Below are positions 21,015 to 28,628 of a stretch of 28,628 bases of DNA, in pieces. The position numbers were made by a program, and so were the translations under genes. Positions within the stretch are counted from its first letter, which is position 1. The number at the start of each line of letters is the position of its first letter. The stretch spans positions 1-28,628 of the IMG/VR virus record IMGVR_UViG_3300009034_000593. One strand, 5' to 3'. Below the pieces are notes generated by a model. That model had not been told where the DNA came from and did not search any database. It saw only the letters and a list, made by a program, of their open reading frames with translations. The stretch comes from a virus.

Positions 21015-22891
21015 GATATCCTAAAATATTAATTGGTACAATGCTGAAGAATTCTGGTGGATGGTTATCTAAATATTGGGAAGAAGTAAAGAAACTAGAT
21101 TATCCTAAAGATAAATTAAGAATAGTATTTGTATATGGAGATAGTAAAGATAATACTCTTAAGATAGCTAAAAGAATAGTTAAAGAGAAAGTATGTAATG
21201 TAGAAATATATAAAGAACCTAATGATACTCTTCTTAAGAGAGGGGGAGCACAACTATCTGCTTCTGTTTATAATGATTGGAAGACATTATTAAATGAAGA
21301 TTATTTTATGTTACTAGATTCAGATTTAATAGAGTTACCTAGTAATCTAATAACTGAACTACTAAAAGTTAAAGAAGATATAGTTGCACCATATCCTTGG
21401 TCAGAAGGACATAGACATTTCTATGATTCTTGGATATTCCGTATTGGAAATAAAAGATTTCATCCTATGAATCCTCCAGGTTTAGGATTAAAAGTTCCAA
21501 TAGAAGTAGATTCGGTTGGTACTTGTTTCTTAGCAACTAGAGAATCATATAAAAGTACACCAATAACTAATCCATATCCTAATCTATCATTCTGTAATAA
21601 TGCTAGGAGAATGGGATATAAAGTTATAGCCTTACCATATTTAGAAGTCTTTCATGCAGATATAGAAAAACTAGGTATTATTCATAATCCACTTCCACCT
21701 AAATTAGGTGGATATCCAGAACAAGGATTTATTACATTTCTAGATGATATTAAAACTCTGTCTAGTTTTAAGAAGCATGATTATAAGAATGAGTTTAAGA
21801 TAATAGAGAATGATATTAAAAGACTTTCTTTGGAAAGATATAAAACTAGTCCAATATATAGAAGTAAAGGAGAGAAATGGTCATATAATAAGACACATTA
21901 TGATACATTATGGATGACACAAAATCCTTATTTAGTTAATTTATTATATAAAGTAGCTCCTATTCCTTCATATATAGAAGTAGAAGTTACTACTAAATGT
22001 AATTTAAGGTGTAAGATGTGTGAACATACATACTGGAAAGAACCAAGTATAGATATGACATTTAAACAGTTTAAATATATTATAGATCAATTTCCAAATC
22101 TTAAGTGGATAGGATTAACTGGTATAGGGGAATCTTTTATAAATAAAGACTTTATGAAAATGTTAGAATATGTAAAAAGTAAAGATATTTATGTAGAGCT
22201 ATATGATACTTTCTTTTTCATAAATGAAAATAAAGCTAGGAAGATAATAGAACTAGGAGTAGATAGGATATTTGCTAGCATAGATGCAACTACTAAAGAA
22301 ACATATGAATCATTAAGAGTAGGATCTAACTATGATAGAGTATGGAAGAATGTTAAGAAATTTAATGATTTAAAGAAAGAGATGAATTGTACTCACTATC
22401 CAGAGTTATGTTTTCATTATATAACATGTAAAGATAATATCCATGAGGTATTGGATTATCTAGATCTTTTATATAATTTAAATATAGATGTTCATTTTGT
22501 TCAATATGCTAGAATGTTACATAAATATAAAGAAACAAGAGATATGTTTACAGAAGTACCAGAAACTATACAAAATAGAATATTAAAGAAAGGAAATGAA
22601 CTTGGAATAAATGTATTATGGAATGCTAACTTACCTAAAACTAAACCACCTTTACATACTTGTACTGCATGGTATATGCCTTTTATATTTGTTACAGGAG
22701 ATGTAATATCATGTTGTGCTGAGAATGAACAGAATGATAGAGAATGGCAAAAGGCTGTATCATTAGGAAATATATTTGAAAAGCCATTTAAAGAAATATG
22801 GTATGATAAAAAATATAGAAATATGAGAAAGAAACTTAAAAAGGGTATATGTCCTAAAGAATGTAGAAACTGTCCTGTATATAAGGTGTAA
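21011..22891 (+). CDS. Glycosyltransferase-radical SAM/SPASM fusion
   Basis: A 626-residue two-domain enzyme. Residues 1 to about 240 form a GT-A glycosyltransferase resembling GT2/Anp1-type mannosyltransferases: start KILIGTMLKNSGGWLSKYWE, FVYGDSKDNT around 40-49, and a D-S-D motif (103-105) in MLLDSDLIELPSNLI, which would bind metal and nucleotide sugar. After a linker, residues from about 318 form a radical SAM domain with C330-NLR-C334-KM-C337 (CX3CX2C), an LTGIGESF glycine motif, and a SPASM-like C-terminus with HTCTAW, a CC pair and CPKECRNC at 614-621. One reading frame spans both without an internal start site. It overlaps the previous gene by four bases. The substrate is unknown; coupling sugar transfer with radical modification of the same acceptor is the obvious inference. 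Confidence 0.87.
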   Translation: MRYPKILIGTMLKNSGGWLSKYWEEVKKLDYPKDKLRIVFVYGDSKDNTLKIAKRIVKEKVCNVEIYKEPNDTLLKRGGAQLSASVYNDWKTLLNEDYFMLLDSDLIELPSNLITELLKVKEDIVAPYPWSEGHRHFYDSWIFRIGNKRFHPMNPPGLGLKVPIEVDSVGTCFLATRESYKSTPITNPYPNLSFCNNARRMGYKVIALPYLEVFHADIEKLGIIHNPLPPKLGGYPEQGFITFLDDIKTLSSFKKHDYKNEFKIIENDIKRLSLERYKTSPIYRSKGEKWSYNKTHYDTLWMTQNPYLVNLLYKVAPIPSYIEVEVTTKCNLRCKMCEHTYWKEPSIDMTFKQFKYIIDQFPNLKWIGLTGIGESFINKDFMKMLEYVKSKDIYVELYDTFFFINENKARKIIELGVDRIFASIDATTKETYESLRVGSNYDRVWKNVKKFNDLKKEMNCTHYPELCFHYITCKDNIHEVLDYLDLLYNLNIDVHFVQYARMLHKYKETRDMFTEVPETIQNRILKKGNELGINVLWNANLPKTKPPLHTCTAWYMPFIFVTGDVISCCAENEQNDREWQKAVSLGNIFEKPFKEIWYDKKYRNMRKKLKKGICPKECRNCPVYKV

Positions 22892-22894
22892 TTA

Positions 22895-24148
22895 TTGTCT
22901 AAGGTAGCACTAGTAAATCCTGGTAGAAAGAGGTCATATGCTACTGTCCCTCCATTAAATCTAGGATTTATAGCTAGTTGTTTAGAAGAAGATAATAATG
23001 AAGTTATTATTATAGATGAATTATTAGGAGAAGATGTTAGAGATAGAATAATATCTTTTAATCCAGATATTGTTGGAATTACAGGAGTAACACCACTTAT
23101 ACCACATGCATATAGAATTGGTGATTGGTGTAAGGAAGAAGGTATCTTAACTGTAATTGGAGGAGTACATTCTAGTATTTTACCTAATGAAGCTATTGAA
23201 CATGCAGATATTGTTCTTATTGGTGAAGGAGAAAAGACTATTAGAAAAATAGTTAAAGATAATTCTATAAGAGGAATAATAAAAGGAGAACCAGTTTTAG
23301 ATTTAAATAAAATACCATTCCCTGCATGGCATCTAATTAATATGAAATATTATCTTACTTACAGACAGAGAACAGAGATGAGTTTTCTATCTTTTGCTCC
23401 TAGAACTTCATTAGTTGGTAGTATTTTAAGTAGTAGAGGATGTCCATATTCATGTACTTTCTGTAGAAATTCATTTAAAGGATTACCATATAGATTTAAT
23501 TCTCCTAAAAGAGTAATAGAAGAAATTAAGATATTACAACATGCTTATGGTGTTAGTTCTATATTCTTTATAGAAGATAATTTCTTTTGTAATCATCCTA
23601 GAGTTAAGAAGATATGTAAATTGATATTAAAGAATAATATAGAATTAATATGGGGAGCTAACTCAAGAGTAGATAATATAAATAAAGAAATACTAGAAAT
23701 AGCAAAGAAAGCTGGATGTAAACAGGTTACATTTGGATTTGAAAGTGGATCACAAAAGATACTTAACATATTAAATAAATTAACTACTGTAGAACAGAAT
23801 ATTAAAGCAATTAAGTTATGTAATGAAACTGGAGTATTAGCTAATGGAACTATCATGATAGGTAATCCTACTGAAACAGAAGACGATTTAGAACTAACTA
23901 AGAAATTTATACTTGAGAATAATATTGATGGAGGAGTAGGTATTTGTATCACTACTCCATTCCCAGGAACTGTATTATGGGATTGGTGTAAAACAAATAA
24001 TAAGATTTCAGATGAATTCTGGTGGTCTGACTTTGATTATCATACTATTCCTATTAAGGTATCAGATATTTCTAGGGATAGACTTATGGAAATACATAAT
24101 GAGTTAATATTGATTTGTATAGAAAAATATAGAGGAGGAATACAATGA
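22895..24148 (+). CDS. B12-binding-domain radical SAM enzyme (1)
   Basis: A class B-type radical SAM protein of 417 residues. The N-terminal 120 residues look like a cobalamin-binding Rossmann domain (PPLNLGFIASCLEE, DIVGITGVTP, TVIGGVHSSILP, DIVLIGEGE), without the DxHxxG lower-ligand motif, as in BchE/HpnP-like members. The radical SAM core has C183-PYS-C187-TF-C190, then the FIEDNFF strand and GFESGSQKIL. Family members methylate or rearrange unreactive carbon atoms, for example on hopanoids, fosfomycin-type phosphonates or sugars. The start is TTG 22895, with AGGTG seven bases ahead. Its place between glycosyltransferases suggests a sugar or lipid substrate. Confidence 0.88.
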   Translation: MSKVALVNPGRKRSYATVPPLNLGFIASCLEEDNNEVIIIDELLGEDVRDRIISFNPDIVGITGVTPLIPHAYRIGDWCKEEGILTVIGGVHSSILPNEAIEHADIVLIGEGEKTIRKIVKDNSIRGIIKGEPVLDLNKIPFPAWHLINMKYYLTYRQRTEMSFLSFAPRTSLVGSILSSRGCPYSCTFCRNSFKGLPYRFNSPKRVIEEIKILQHAYGVSSIFFIEDNFFCNHPRVKKICKLILKNNIELIWGANSRVDNINKEILEIAKKAGCKQVTFGFESGSQKILNILNKLTTVEQNIKAIKLCNETGVLANGTIMIGNPTETEDDLELTKKFILENNIDGGVGICITTPFPGTVLWDWCKTNNKISDEFWWSDFDYHTIPIKVSDISRDRLMEIHNELILICIEKYRGGIQ

Positions 24149-25398
24149 AATTATCTTTAATAAATACTAACTTTGGAATAGTTACTGTTCCTTCCCTAGG
24201 ATTAGGATTCTTAGGTGGATATATTAAAGAACACTGTAATGATATAGATATAGAGGTAATAGAACCTAAATTACAGGGAATAACTAGAAAAGAACTATTA
24301 GATAAAGTAAAAAATAGTGATTATCTTGGAATGACTTGTTATACTGAGAATAGATTTGAATGTATTGACTTTGCTAAAGAATGTAAAGATATTAATCCAA
24401 ATATTAAAATAATACTTGGAGGTCCACATACATTTTCTCTTGATAAGTTACTTCTTAAGAATTATCCTTTTATAGATTATATTATTAGAAGTGATGGAGA
24501 AATAGCTCTTAAGAAATTATTGAATAATACTTCATTAAAAGATATTCAAGGATTAACTTATAGAAATAAAAATAGTATTATAAGAAACAAGTTATCTATT
24601 GAAAGAAATATAGATAACTTTAGATATGACTATTCTCTCTGTTATATTAAAGATTGGAAAGATTCTGAAGTACCAAAATATCTTATGAAATATAACCATT
24701 TACCATTTATATCTTCAAGAGGATGTCCATATAATTGTACATTTTGTGCTACTCCTAGAATATGTGGTAGATATTGGAGAGGATATTCAATAGAGATATT
24801 AGTAGATGAATTAGAGTATTTAATAAATAAATATAAAATTAAATATTTTAGATTTTATGATGCTTTATTTATGCCTAATCCTAAACAAGTAGAAAAATTT
24901 TATAAATTAGTAAAAGAAAGAGATTTAGATTTCTATTTCAGAATAGATGCTCATATTGGAACTAAAATGAAAGTATATAAAATGTTAAGAGAAATTGGAT
25001 GTAGCATACTAGGATTTGGTATAGAATCTGGTAGTGATAGAATTCTAGAAGAGATTAATAAAAATATAAGTGTTAAAGAAATATTAGAAACTATTAAAAT
25101 AACTAAGAAATTATATTATTGGATAATAGGATATTTTATGGTATCTCATCCAACAGAAACATTAAAAGATTTTAAGAATACTAAAGATTTAATGGTTAGG
25201 TTTGATGTAAATAATCTACAGTTCTTTAAGATACATCCAGATACTCATTTCTATGATTATCTTAAAAGTAAAGAATATATAAATGATAATGTTTGGTTTG
25301 ATAGAAAATATGGAATTAAAAGTAGATATGGTTATGAAGTATATTATTGTAAAGAACTATTTCCAAATGCACCATTTAGTATAAGGGGATTTGTATGA
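24145..25398 (+). CDS. B12-binding-domain radical SAM enzyme (2)
   Basis: A second protein of 417 residues with the same two-domain layout as its neighbour. N-terminal domain: PSLGLGFLGGYIKEH, YLGMTCYTENR, IKIILGGPHTF, IDYIIRSDGE. Core: C194-PYN-C198-TF-C201, the strand FRFYDALFMPN, and LGFGIESGSDRILEEI. The two proteins share the family layout but differ considerably elsewhere, so they probably act at different steps rather than being a recent duplication. ATG overlaps the previous stop by four bases. The role is expected to be methylation or carbon-skeleton change in the glycan or lipid pathway. Confidence 0.88.
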   Translation: MKLSLINTNFGIVTVPSLGLGFLGGYIKEHCNDIDIEVIEPKLQGITRKELLDKVKNSDYLGMTCYTENRFECIDFAKECKDINPNIKIILGGPHTFSLDKLLLKNYPFIDYIIRSDGEIALKKLLNNTSLKDIQGLTYRNKNSIIRNKLSIERNIDNFRYDYSLCYIKDWKDSEVPKYLMKYNHLPFISSRGCPYNCTFCATPRICGRYWRGYSIEILVDELEYLINKYKIKYFRFYDALFMPNPKQVEKFYKLVKERDLDFYFRIDAHIGTKMKVYKMLREIGCSILGFGIESGSDRILEEINKNISVKEILETIKITKKLYYWIIGYFMVSHPTETLKDFKNTKDLMVRFDVNNLQFFKIHPDTHFYDYLKSKEYINDNVWFDRKYGIKSRYGYEVYYCKELFPNAPFSIRGFV

Positions 25399-26432
25399 GA
25401 ATATTAATTATTCATCCTAGATTTGATATATATGGAGGAGCAGAGTATCTAATAGTTAAGTTAGCTAACTATCTATCTAAAAATCATAATGTTTCTATTC
25501 TAACATGGACTATGTTACCAGAAATAGAAAAGAAGTTTATAGATACTGAAATATATACAGTTCCTTCTACTAAACTAAGAGAATGGCTACATAAATATTC
25601 AGATTTATACGATATTATAAACTCTCATAATCATCCATGTGAATTATTACTATATCCTAAGTCTAAACCTCATGTATGGATGCTTAATGAACCACCTGAA
25701 ATAGTACTTATAGGAGGTAAATTACCTATAAAAGAGAGAGATATAGTTAGAGAGAGTGTAGACAGAATAGTAGTAGTAGATGAATATAATGCTAATAGAT
25801 GTAAGAAGATTTACGGAGTAACTCCTATTATAAATCATTATGGAATAGATTATGATTTCTTCTCTAAGAAAGGTACTTATGATATTAAGAGTGAATATAA
25901 TCTAGAGAATAAATTTATAATAGTACAGACTGGATGGTTTAATAGCTTTAAGAACCAATTAGAAAGTGTAAAGACTATAGGAAAACTTATAGACGAAATA
26001 CCTAATATCAAGTTATTATTAATAGGAACAAATAAAACTCCATATCGTAAAACAGTCTTAAATTATATTAGAAAGAATAACTTAGAAAGTTATGTATCAA
26101 TTATTGGTCATGTTTCTAGAGAGAAAGTGAGAGATTTCTATCATATATCTAATATAGCTCTATTTCCTATTCATACTCAAGGAGGATGGTTAAGTCCATT
26201 TGAATCTATTAGTAGTAATCTACCTATAATTATATCACCAGATGCTCCTTGTTCTAACTTAATAAGGAAACATGATTTAGGAATAGTTACTAGGAGATAT
26301 GATAAGGCTATATTAGATTTATATAACCATCCTATCAAATTAGATTATGCATCTGAATGGGTAAGAGATAATCTAACATGGGGTAGGTTTAGTAAGAAGA
26401 TAGAAGATATATTTCTAGAAGTGATAAAATGA
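25395..26432 (+). CDS. GT-B glycosyltransferase (GT4-like), second copy
   Basis: 345 residues with a typical GT4 layout: HPRFDIYGGAEYLIVKLANYL near the start, NHYGIDYDFFSKKG between the two domains, the strand FIIVQTGWFN where the second domain begins, and a donor-site region GGWLSPFESISSNLPIIIS. The first glutamate of the canonical E-x7-E pair is not present at its usual place; the second is (SPFE). This variant is seen in some archaeal and viral members, so activity may remain. Overlapping junctions (ATGA) on both sides bind it to the cassette. Donor and acceptor unknown. Confidence 0.86.
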   Translation: MRILIIHPRFDIYGGAEYLIVKLANYLSKNHNVSILTWTMLPEIEKKFIDTEIYTVPSTKLREWLHKYSDLYDIINSHNHPCELLLYPKSKPHVWMLNEPPEIVLIGGKLPIKERDIVRESVDRIVVVDEYNANRCKKIYGVTPIINHYGIDYDFFSKKGTYDIKSEYNLENKFIIVQTGWFNSFKNQLESVKTIGKLIDEIPNIKLLLIGTNKTPYRKTVLNYIRKNNLESYVSIIGHVSREKVRDFYHISNIALFPIHTQGGWLSPFESISSNLPIIISPDAPCSNLIRKHDLGIVTRRYDKAILDLYNHPIKLDYASEWVRDNLTWGRFSKKIEDIFLEVIK

Positions 26433-27460
26433 AAACAATATTAATTACAGGTGTAGGTGGGTTTGTAGGAAGTAATATTGCTGAATATTATATTAGAAAA
26501 GGAGATAAAGTAATAGGGATAGATAATCTCACTAAACATGAGTTAATAAAAACTGGATATAAAGTAAATGAATCTAGAGAGTTTATCTGGAATAATCTTA
26601 AAAAGATTGGTGTAGAATTACACTTAAGAGATATAAGAAATCCATTTATTGAAAAACATATGTATCAAGATATAGATTATATTGTTAATTGTGCTGCTCA
26701 GCCAGCTATGACAATATCTATAGAGAAACCAGATTTAGATTTAAATGTAAATGTATTAGGTACTCTAAACTTATTAGAATTAGCTAGAAAGTTAGATATT
26801 CCTATATTACTTTTCTCTACTATTCATGTATATGGTACTGGAATAAATAATGAGATAGAAGAAGGAAAGACAAGGTATATAAGAAATCCAGTAGAAATAT
26901 CAGAATCTCATGAAATATTAACAGGAATATTAACTCCTCTACATGCTTCTAAGAGAGCTATGGAAATATATGGTAAGACTTATACTGATACTTATGGTTT
27001 GAGAGTAGGAATATTTAGAGCTACTGGAATGTATGGTTCTAAACAATTTGGTGGAGAAGATCATGGATGGGTAGCTAACTTCTGTATTAGAAATATAATG
27101 GAATACCCTATTACTATATTTGGTACTGGTAAACAAGTAAGAGATATACTTTATATTGATGATGTAAATAGAGCTATAGATGCTTATTATAAGAATAGTA
27201 ATGTATCTGGAATATTTAATATTGGTGGAGGAGAAGATACAATGATTTCTTTAATAGAATGTATTAAATTAATAGAGGAGATTACTGGTAAGAAATCTAA
27301 TATACAATATAAACCAGAAAGGAAGGGAGATTTAAGATATTTTGTTTGTGATAATTCAAGAGCATTTATCTCTTTAAACTGGAAACCAAGTATTAAACCT
27401 AAGGAGGGAATAACTAAATTAGTTAATTGGATTAGAAGGAATAAGGAGTTATTTAAATGA
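26429..27460 (+). CDS. NAD-dependent epimerase/dehydratase, CDP-tyvelose 2-epimerase-like, lacking catalytic Tyr
   Basis: An extended short-chain dehydrogenase with TGVGGFVGSN (GxxGxxG, residues 8-14) for NAD binding, an aspartate for the adenosine ribose (GIDNLT), and S/T in LFSTIHVYG. Its second half (MYGSKQFGGEDHGWVANFCI, then FGTGKQVRDILYIDDV) is like CDP-paratose/tyvelose 2-epimerases. In the catalytic YxxxK motif the tyrosine is replaced: the sequence reads P-L171-HAS-K175 (codon CTA). Related enzymes use that tyrosine as acid/base, so this protein either uses another residue, has lost activity, or binds without catalysis. It overlaps both neighbours by four bases. Confidence 0.85.
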   Translation: MKTILITGVGGFVGSNIAEYYIRKGDKVIGIDNLTKHELIKTGYKVNESREFIWNNLKKIGVELHLRDIRNPFIEKHMYQDIDYIVNCAAQPAMTISIEKPDLDLNVNVLGTLNLLELARKLDIPILLFSTIHVYGTGINNEIEEGKTRYIRNPVEISESHEILTGILTPLHASKRAMEIYGKTYTDTYGLRVGIFRATGMYGSKQFGGEDHGWVANFCIRNIMEYPITIFGTGKQVRDILYIDDVNRAIDAYYKNSNVSGIFNIGGGEDTMISLIECIKLIEEITGKKSNIQYKPERKGDLRYFVCDNSRAFISLNWKPSIKPKEGITKLVNWIRRNKELFK

Positions 27461-28173
27461 AAGCTTTAATACTTGTAGCAGGAAAAGGAGAAAGAATTAA
27501 TTCAGAAGATAAAAATAAATGTATGATTACCATAAATAATAAACCAATACTAGAATATAATTTAATGAGGGCTTATGATATACCATATATTGATAAAGCA
27601 ATAATAATAATTGGATATAAAGGAGAAGGTATAAAGAAATACTTTGGTAAATATTATCATAATTTACCTATTAGATATATTTTACAGAAGAAACAGAAAG
27701 GAATTATTAATGCTATTGGCTTAGCAAGAGAAGAAATAGGTGATGATGACTTCTTTCTTTTATTAGGAGATGAGTTATTAATTAATAGTAGACATTTAGA
27801 AATGGTAGAGAAATTCATTTGTGATTATAGTTTGTTTGGATTATGTGGAATTGTGTATGATAAAGATAAGGAATCGGTTAGGAAGACATACTCTGTTAAA
27901 ACAAAGAGTAAAAGAATAATTAAATTAGTTGAGAAACCTAAGATAGTTAGAAATAAAATTAAAGGAACTGGACATTGTGTTTTTAGAAATAGAATTCTTT
28001 CTTACATTAATGATTTACCAATTAATAAAGAAAGAAAAGAATCTGATTTTGTATCTCTAGTACAAATATCTATTAATGATGGTAAGAGAGTAGAGATATT
28101 TAATATATGTGATAAGTATTTTAATATAAATACTAAAGAAGATTTATTTTTAGCTAAACAGTATATAGAATGA
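27457..28173 (+). CDS. Sugar-phosphate nucleotidyltransferase
   Basis: A 238-residue NDP-sugar pyrophosphorylase that activates a sugar-1-phosphate with NTP. The signature LVAGKGERI at 6-14 matches the usual LAAGxGTRL, followed by KCMITINNKPILEY, the metal/substrate motif LLLGDE at about 107-112, and VEKPKIV at about 153-159. The length corresponds to the simple RfbA/RfbF-like or GalU-like core without a C-terminal helix domain. It would supply the donor (for example a CDP- or dTDP-sugar) for the upstream glycosyltransferases and epimerase. It is the last gene of the cassette, overlapping the previous gene by four bases. Confidence 0.87.
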   Translation: MKALILVAGKGERINSEDKNKCMITINNKPILEYNLMRAYDIPYIDKAIIIIGYKGEGIKKYFGKYYHNLPIRYILQKKQKGIINAIGLAREEIGDDDFFLLLGDELLINSRHLEMVEKFICDYSLFGLCGIVYDKDKESVRKTYSVKTKSKRIIKLVEKPKIVRNKIKGTGHCVFRNRILSYINDLPINKERKESDFVSLVQISINDGKRVEIFNICDKYFNINTKEDLFLAKQYIE

Positions 28174-28215
28174 TTTTTAAGTGACATAATTAATTTACTT
28201 AGATAGTGAATATTT

Positions 28216-28605
28216 ATGTCTGAATCTTATGTTCGTGTACCTCCAGATTCGACAGGTAAGAAACTAAGAGCTATAGAGAGAACTATAAGTGGAGAAACAG
28301 TTTTAGATGAAGTATTAGAAATAGCAGATCCTACTACTGGAGATGTTATAGATCCAAGACAGATAAGAACTATAACTGAAACAATACCAGTTGATATAGG
28401 TTCTTCTACTCTAGAAATTAATACTATAGATATGCTTACAGATGGAACAGTAGCTGTTAAGAACACTGTTGAAGTTACTGCTACTGCTTTAGATATAAGA
28501 ACAATTATAGAAACTATTCCAGTTAGTTTTTCTGGTGGAACATTAGATAGTTCGGGTGGCGTTTCTGTGGGTGGTTCTGCTGGTTCGGGTAACTTAAAGC
28601 GATAA
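28216..28605 (+). CDS. Probable virion structural protein, 129 aa
   Basis: The protein starts SESYVRVPPDSTGKKLRAIE, is otherwise rich in Thr, Val, Ile, Asp and Gly without cysteine, and contains two related segments, RTITETIPVDIGSSTLE and RTIIETIPVSFSGGTLD, that suggest a duplicated beta-strand unit. The end is Gly/Ser-rich (SSGGVSVGGSAGSG, then NLKR). This composition is usual for tail-fibre, baseplate or capsid-decoration proteins. It is separated from the sugar cassette by 42 bases with GTGA before the ATG. Codon use changes toward GGT, GTT, TCG and CGA near the end. It could receive the glycan made by the upstream cassette; that is speculation. Confidence 0.65.
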   Translation: MSESYVRVPPDSTGKKLRAIERTISGETVLDEVLEIADPTTGDVIDPRQIRTITETIPVDIGSSTLEINTIDMLTDGTVAVKNTVEVTATALDIRTIIETIPVSFSGGTLDSSGGVSVGGSAGSGNLKR

Positions 28606-28628
28606 AGGTTCCCTCGTAGCCACTGTAC

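Noticed and set aside
23593-23952. Minus-strand open frame within the first B12-type radical SAM gene
   Set aside because: It is antisense to the radical SAM core, and no ribosome-binding site or neighbouring gene on that strand supports it.
25452-25472. Inverted repeat ATAGTTA / TAACTAT within the second GT-B gene
   Set aside because: Arms of 7 AT-rich bases with a 7-base loop are expected by chance in this composition, and the codons are ordinary.
28586-28628. GGTTCGGG-like sequence reminiscent of a tRNA T-arm
   Set aside because: No acceptor stem, anticodon arm or D-arm can be folded around it, and it is part of an open reading frame.
1-28628. CRISPR arrays, insertion sequences, integrase and rRNA/tRNA genes
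   Set aside because: No regularly spaced repeats, transposase or integrase motifs, terminal inverted repeats or RNA gene folds could be seen.

Overview
This window looks like part of the genome of an AT-rich tailed virus (or related provirus) of an archaeon. The archaeal assignment rests on a RadA-type recombinase with an N-terminal helix-hairpin-helix domain, a family B DNA polymerase, a DHH/DHHA1 phosphoesterase, a divergent intergenic region with two archaeal-looking TATA elements, a 10-T terminator, and Shine-Dalgarno sequences that match the tail of archaeal 16S rRNA (GAGGTGA, GTGAT, GGAGG). The viral assignment rests on a portal-like protein, many tiny genes packed end to end with ATGA/TTGA overlaps, and two ParB-like proteins. 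No terminase, major capsid protein, tail gene, tRNA, rRNA, CRISPR array or transposase is visible. The host lineage cannot be fixed from this sequence.

Layout. (1) Positions 10-5192, minus strand: a leftward operon with a DHH phosphoesterase, a ParB-like protein, RadA, and a set of very small cysteine-rich proteins, including a SWIM zinc finger. (2) Positions 5193-5329: divergent promoter region. (3) Positions 5330-7505, plus strand: a protein of uncertain function (possibly single-strand-DNA binding), a zinc ribbon and a second ParB-like protein, closed by a T-run terminator. (4) Positions 7562-10347: a small protein and DNA polymerase B. (5) Positions 10405-13733: a coiled-coil/membrane-anchor protein, a trypsin-like serine protease, two small membrane proteins and the portal. 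(6) Positions 13693-19749: a nucleotide-metabolism and small-protein region with three all-alpha NTP-pyrophosphatase-like proteins, a dCMP-deaminase-like protein, an HD-domain protein, a HAD-like phosphatase, an HTH-metallophosphoesterase and many zinc-ribbon microproteins. Two genes here (HD and PQ-loop) are split by single-base frameshifts. (7) Positions 19815-28173: a tightly coupled eight-kilobase glycan cassette of two GT-B glycosyltransferases, a glycosyltransferase/radical-SAM fusion, two B12-binding-type radical-SAM enzymes, a CDP-tyvelose-epimerase-like dehydrogenase lacking the usual catalytic tyrosine, and a sugar nucleotidyltransferase. (8) Positions 28216-28605: a beta/Gly-Ser-rich probable virion protein whose end differs in base composition.

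Reading of the whole. The two arms flanking position 5250 hold the replication and recombination genes, followed rightward by virion and membrane genes and then auxiliary metabolism. The glycan cassette could build an activated, unusual sugar or lipid-linked glycan and attach it to virion or host-surface components. The most unusual observations are the glycosyltransferase-radical SAM fusion and its cassette, the epimerase without its tyrosine, a long inverted repeat inside each parB-like gene (candidate partition or operator sites), a serine protease beside the portal, and the large number of zinc microproteins. All functional calls come from motif reading by eye; no database search was run.
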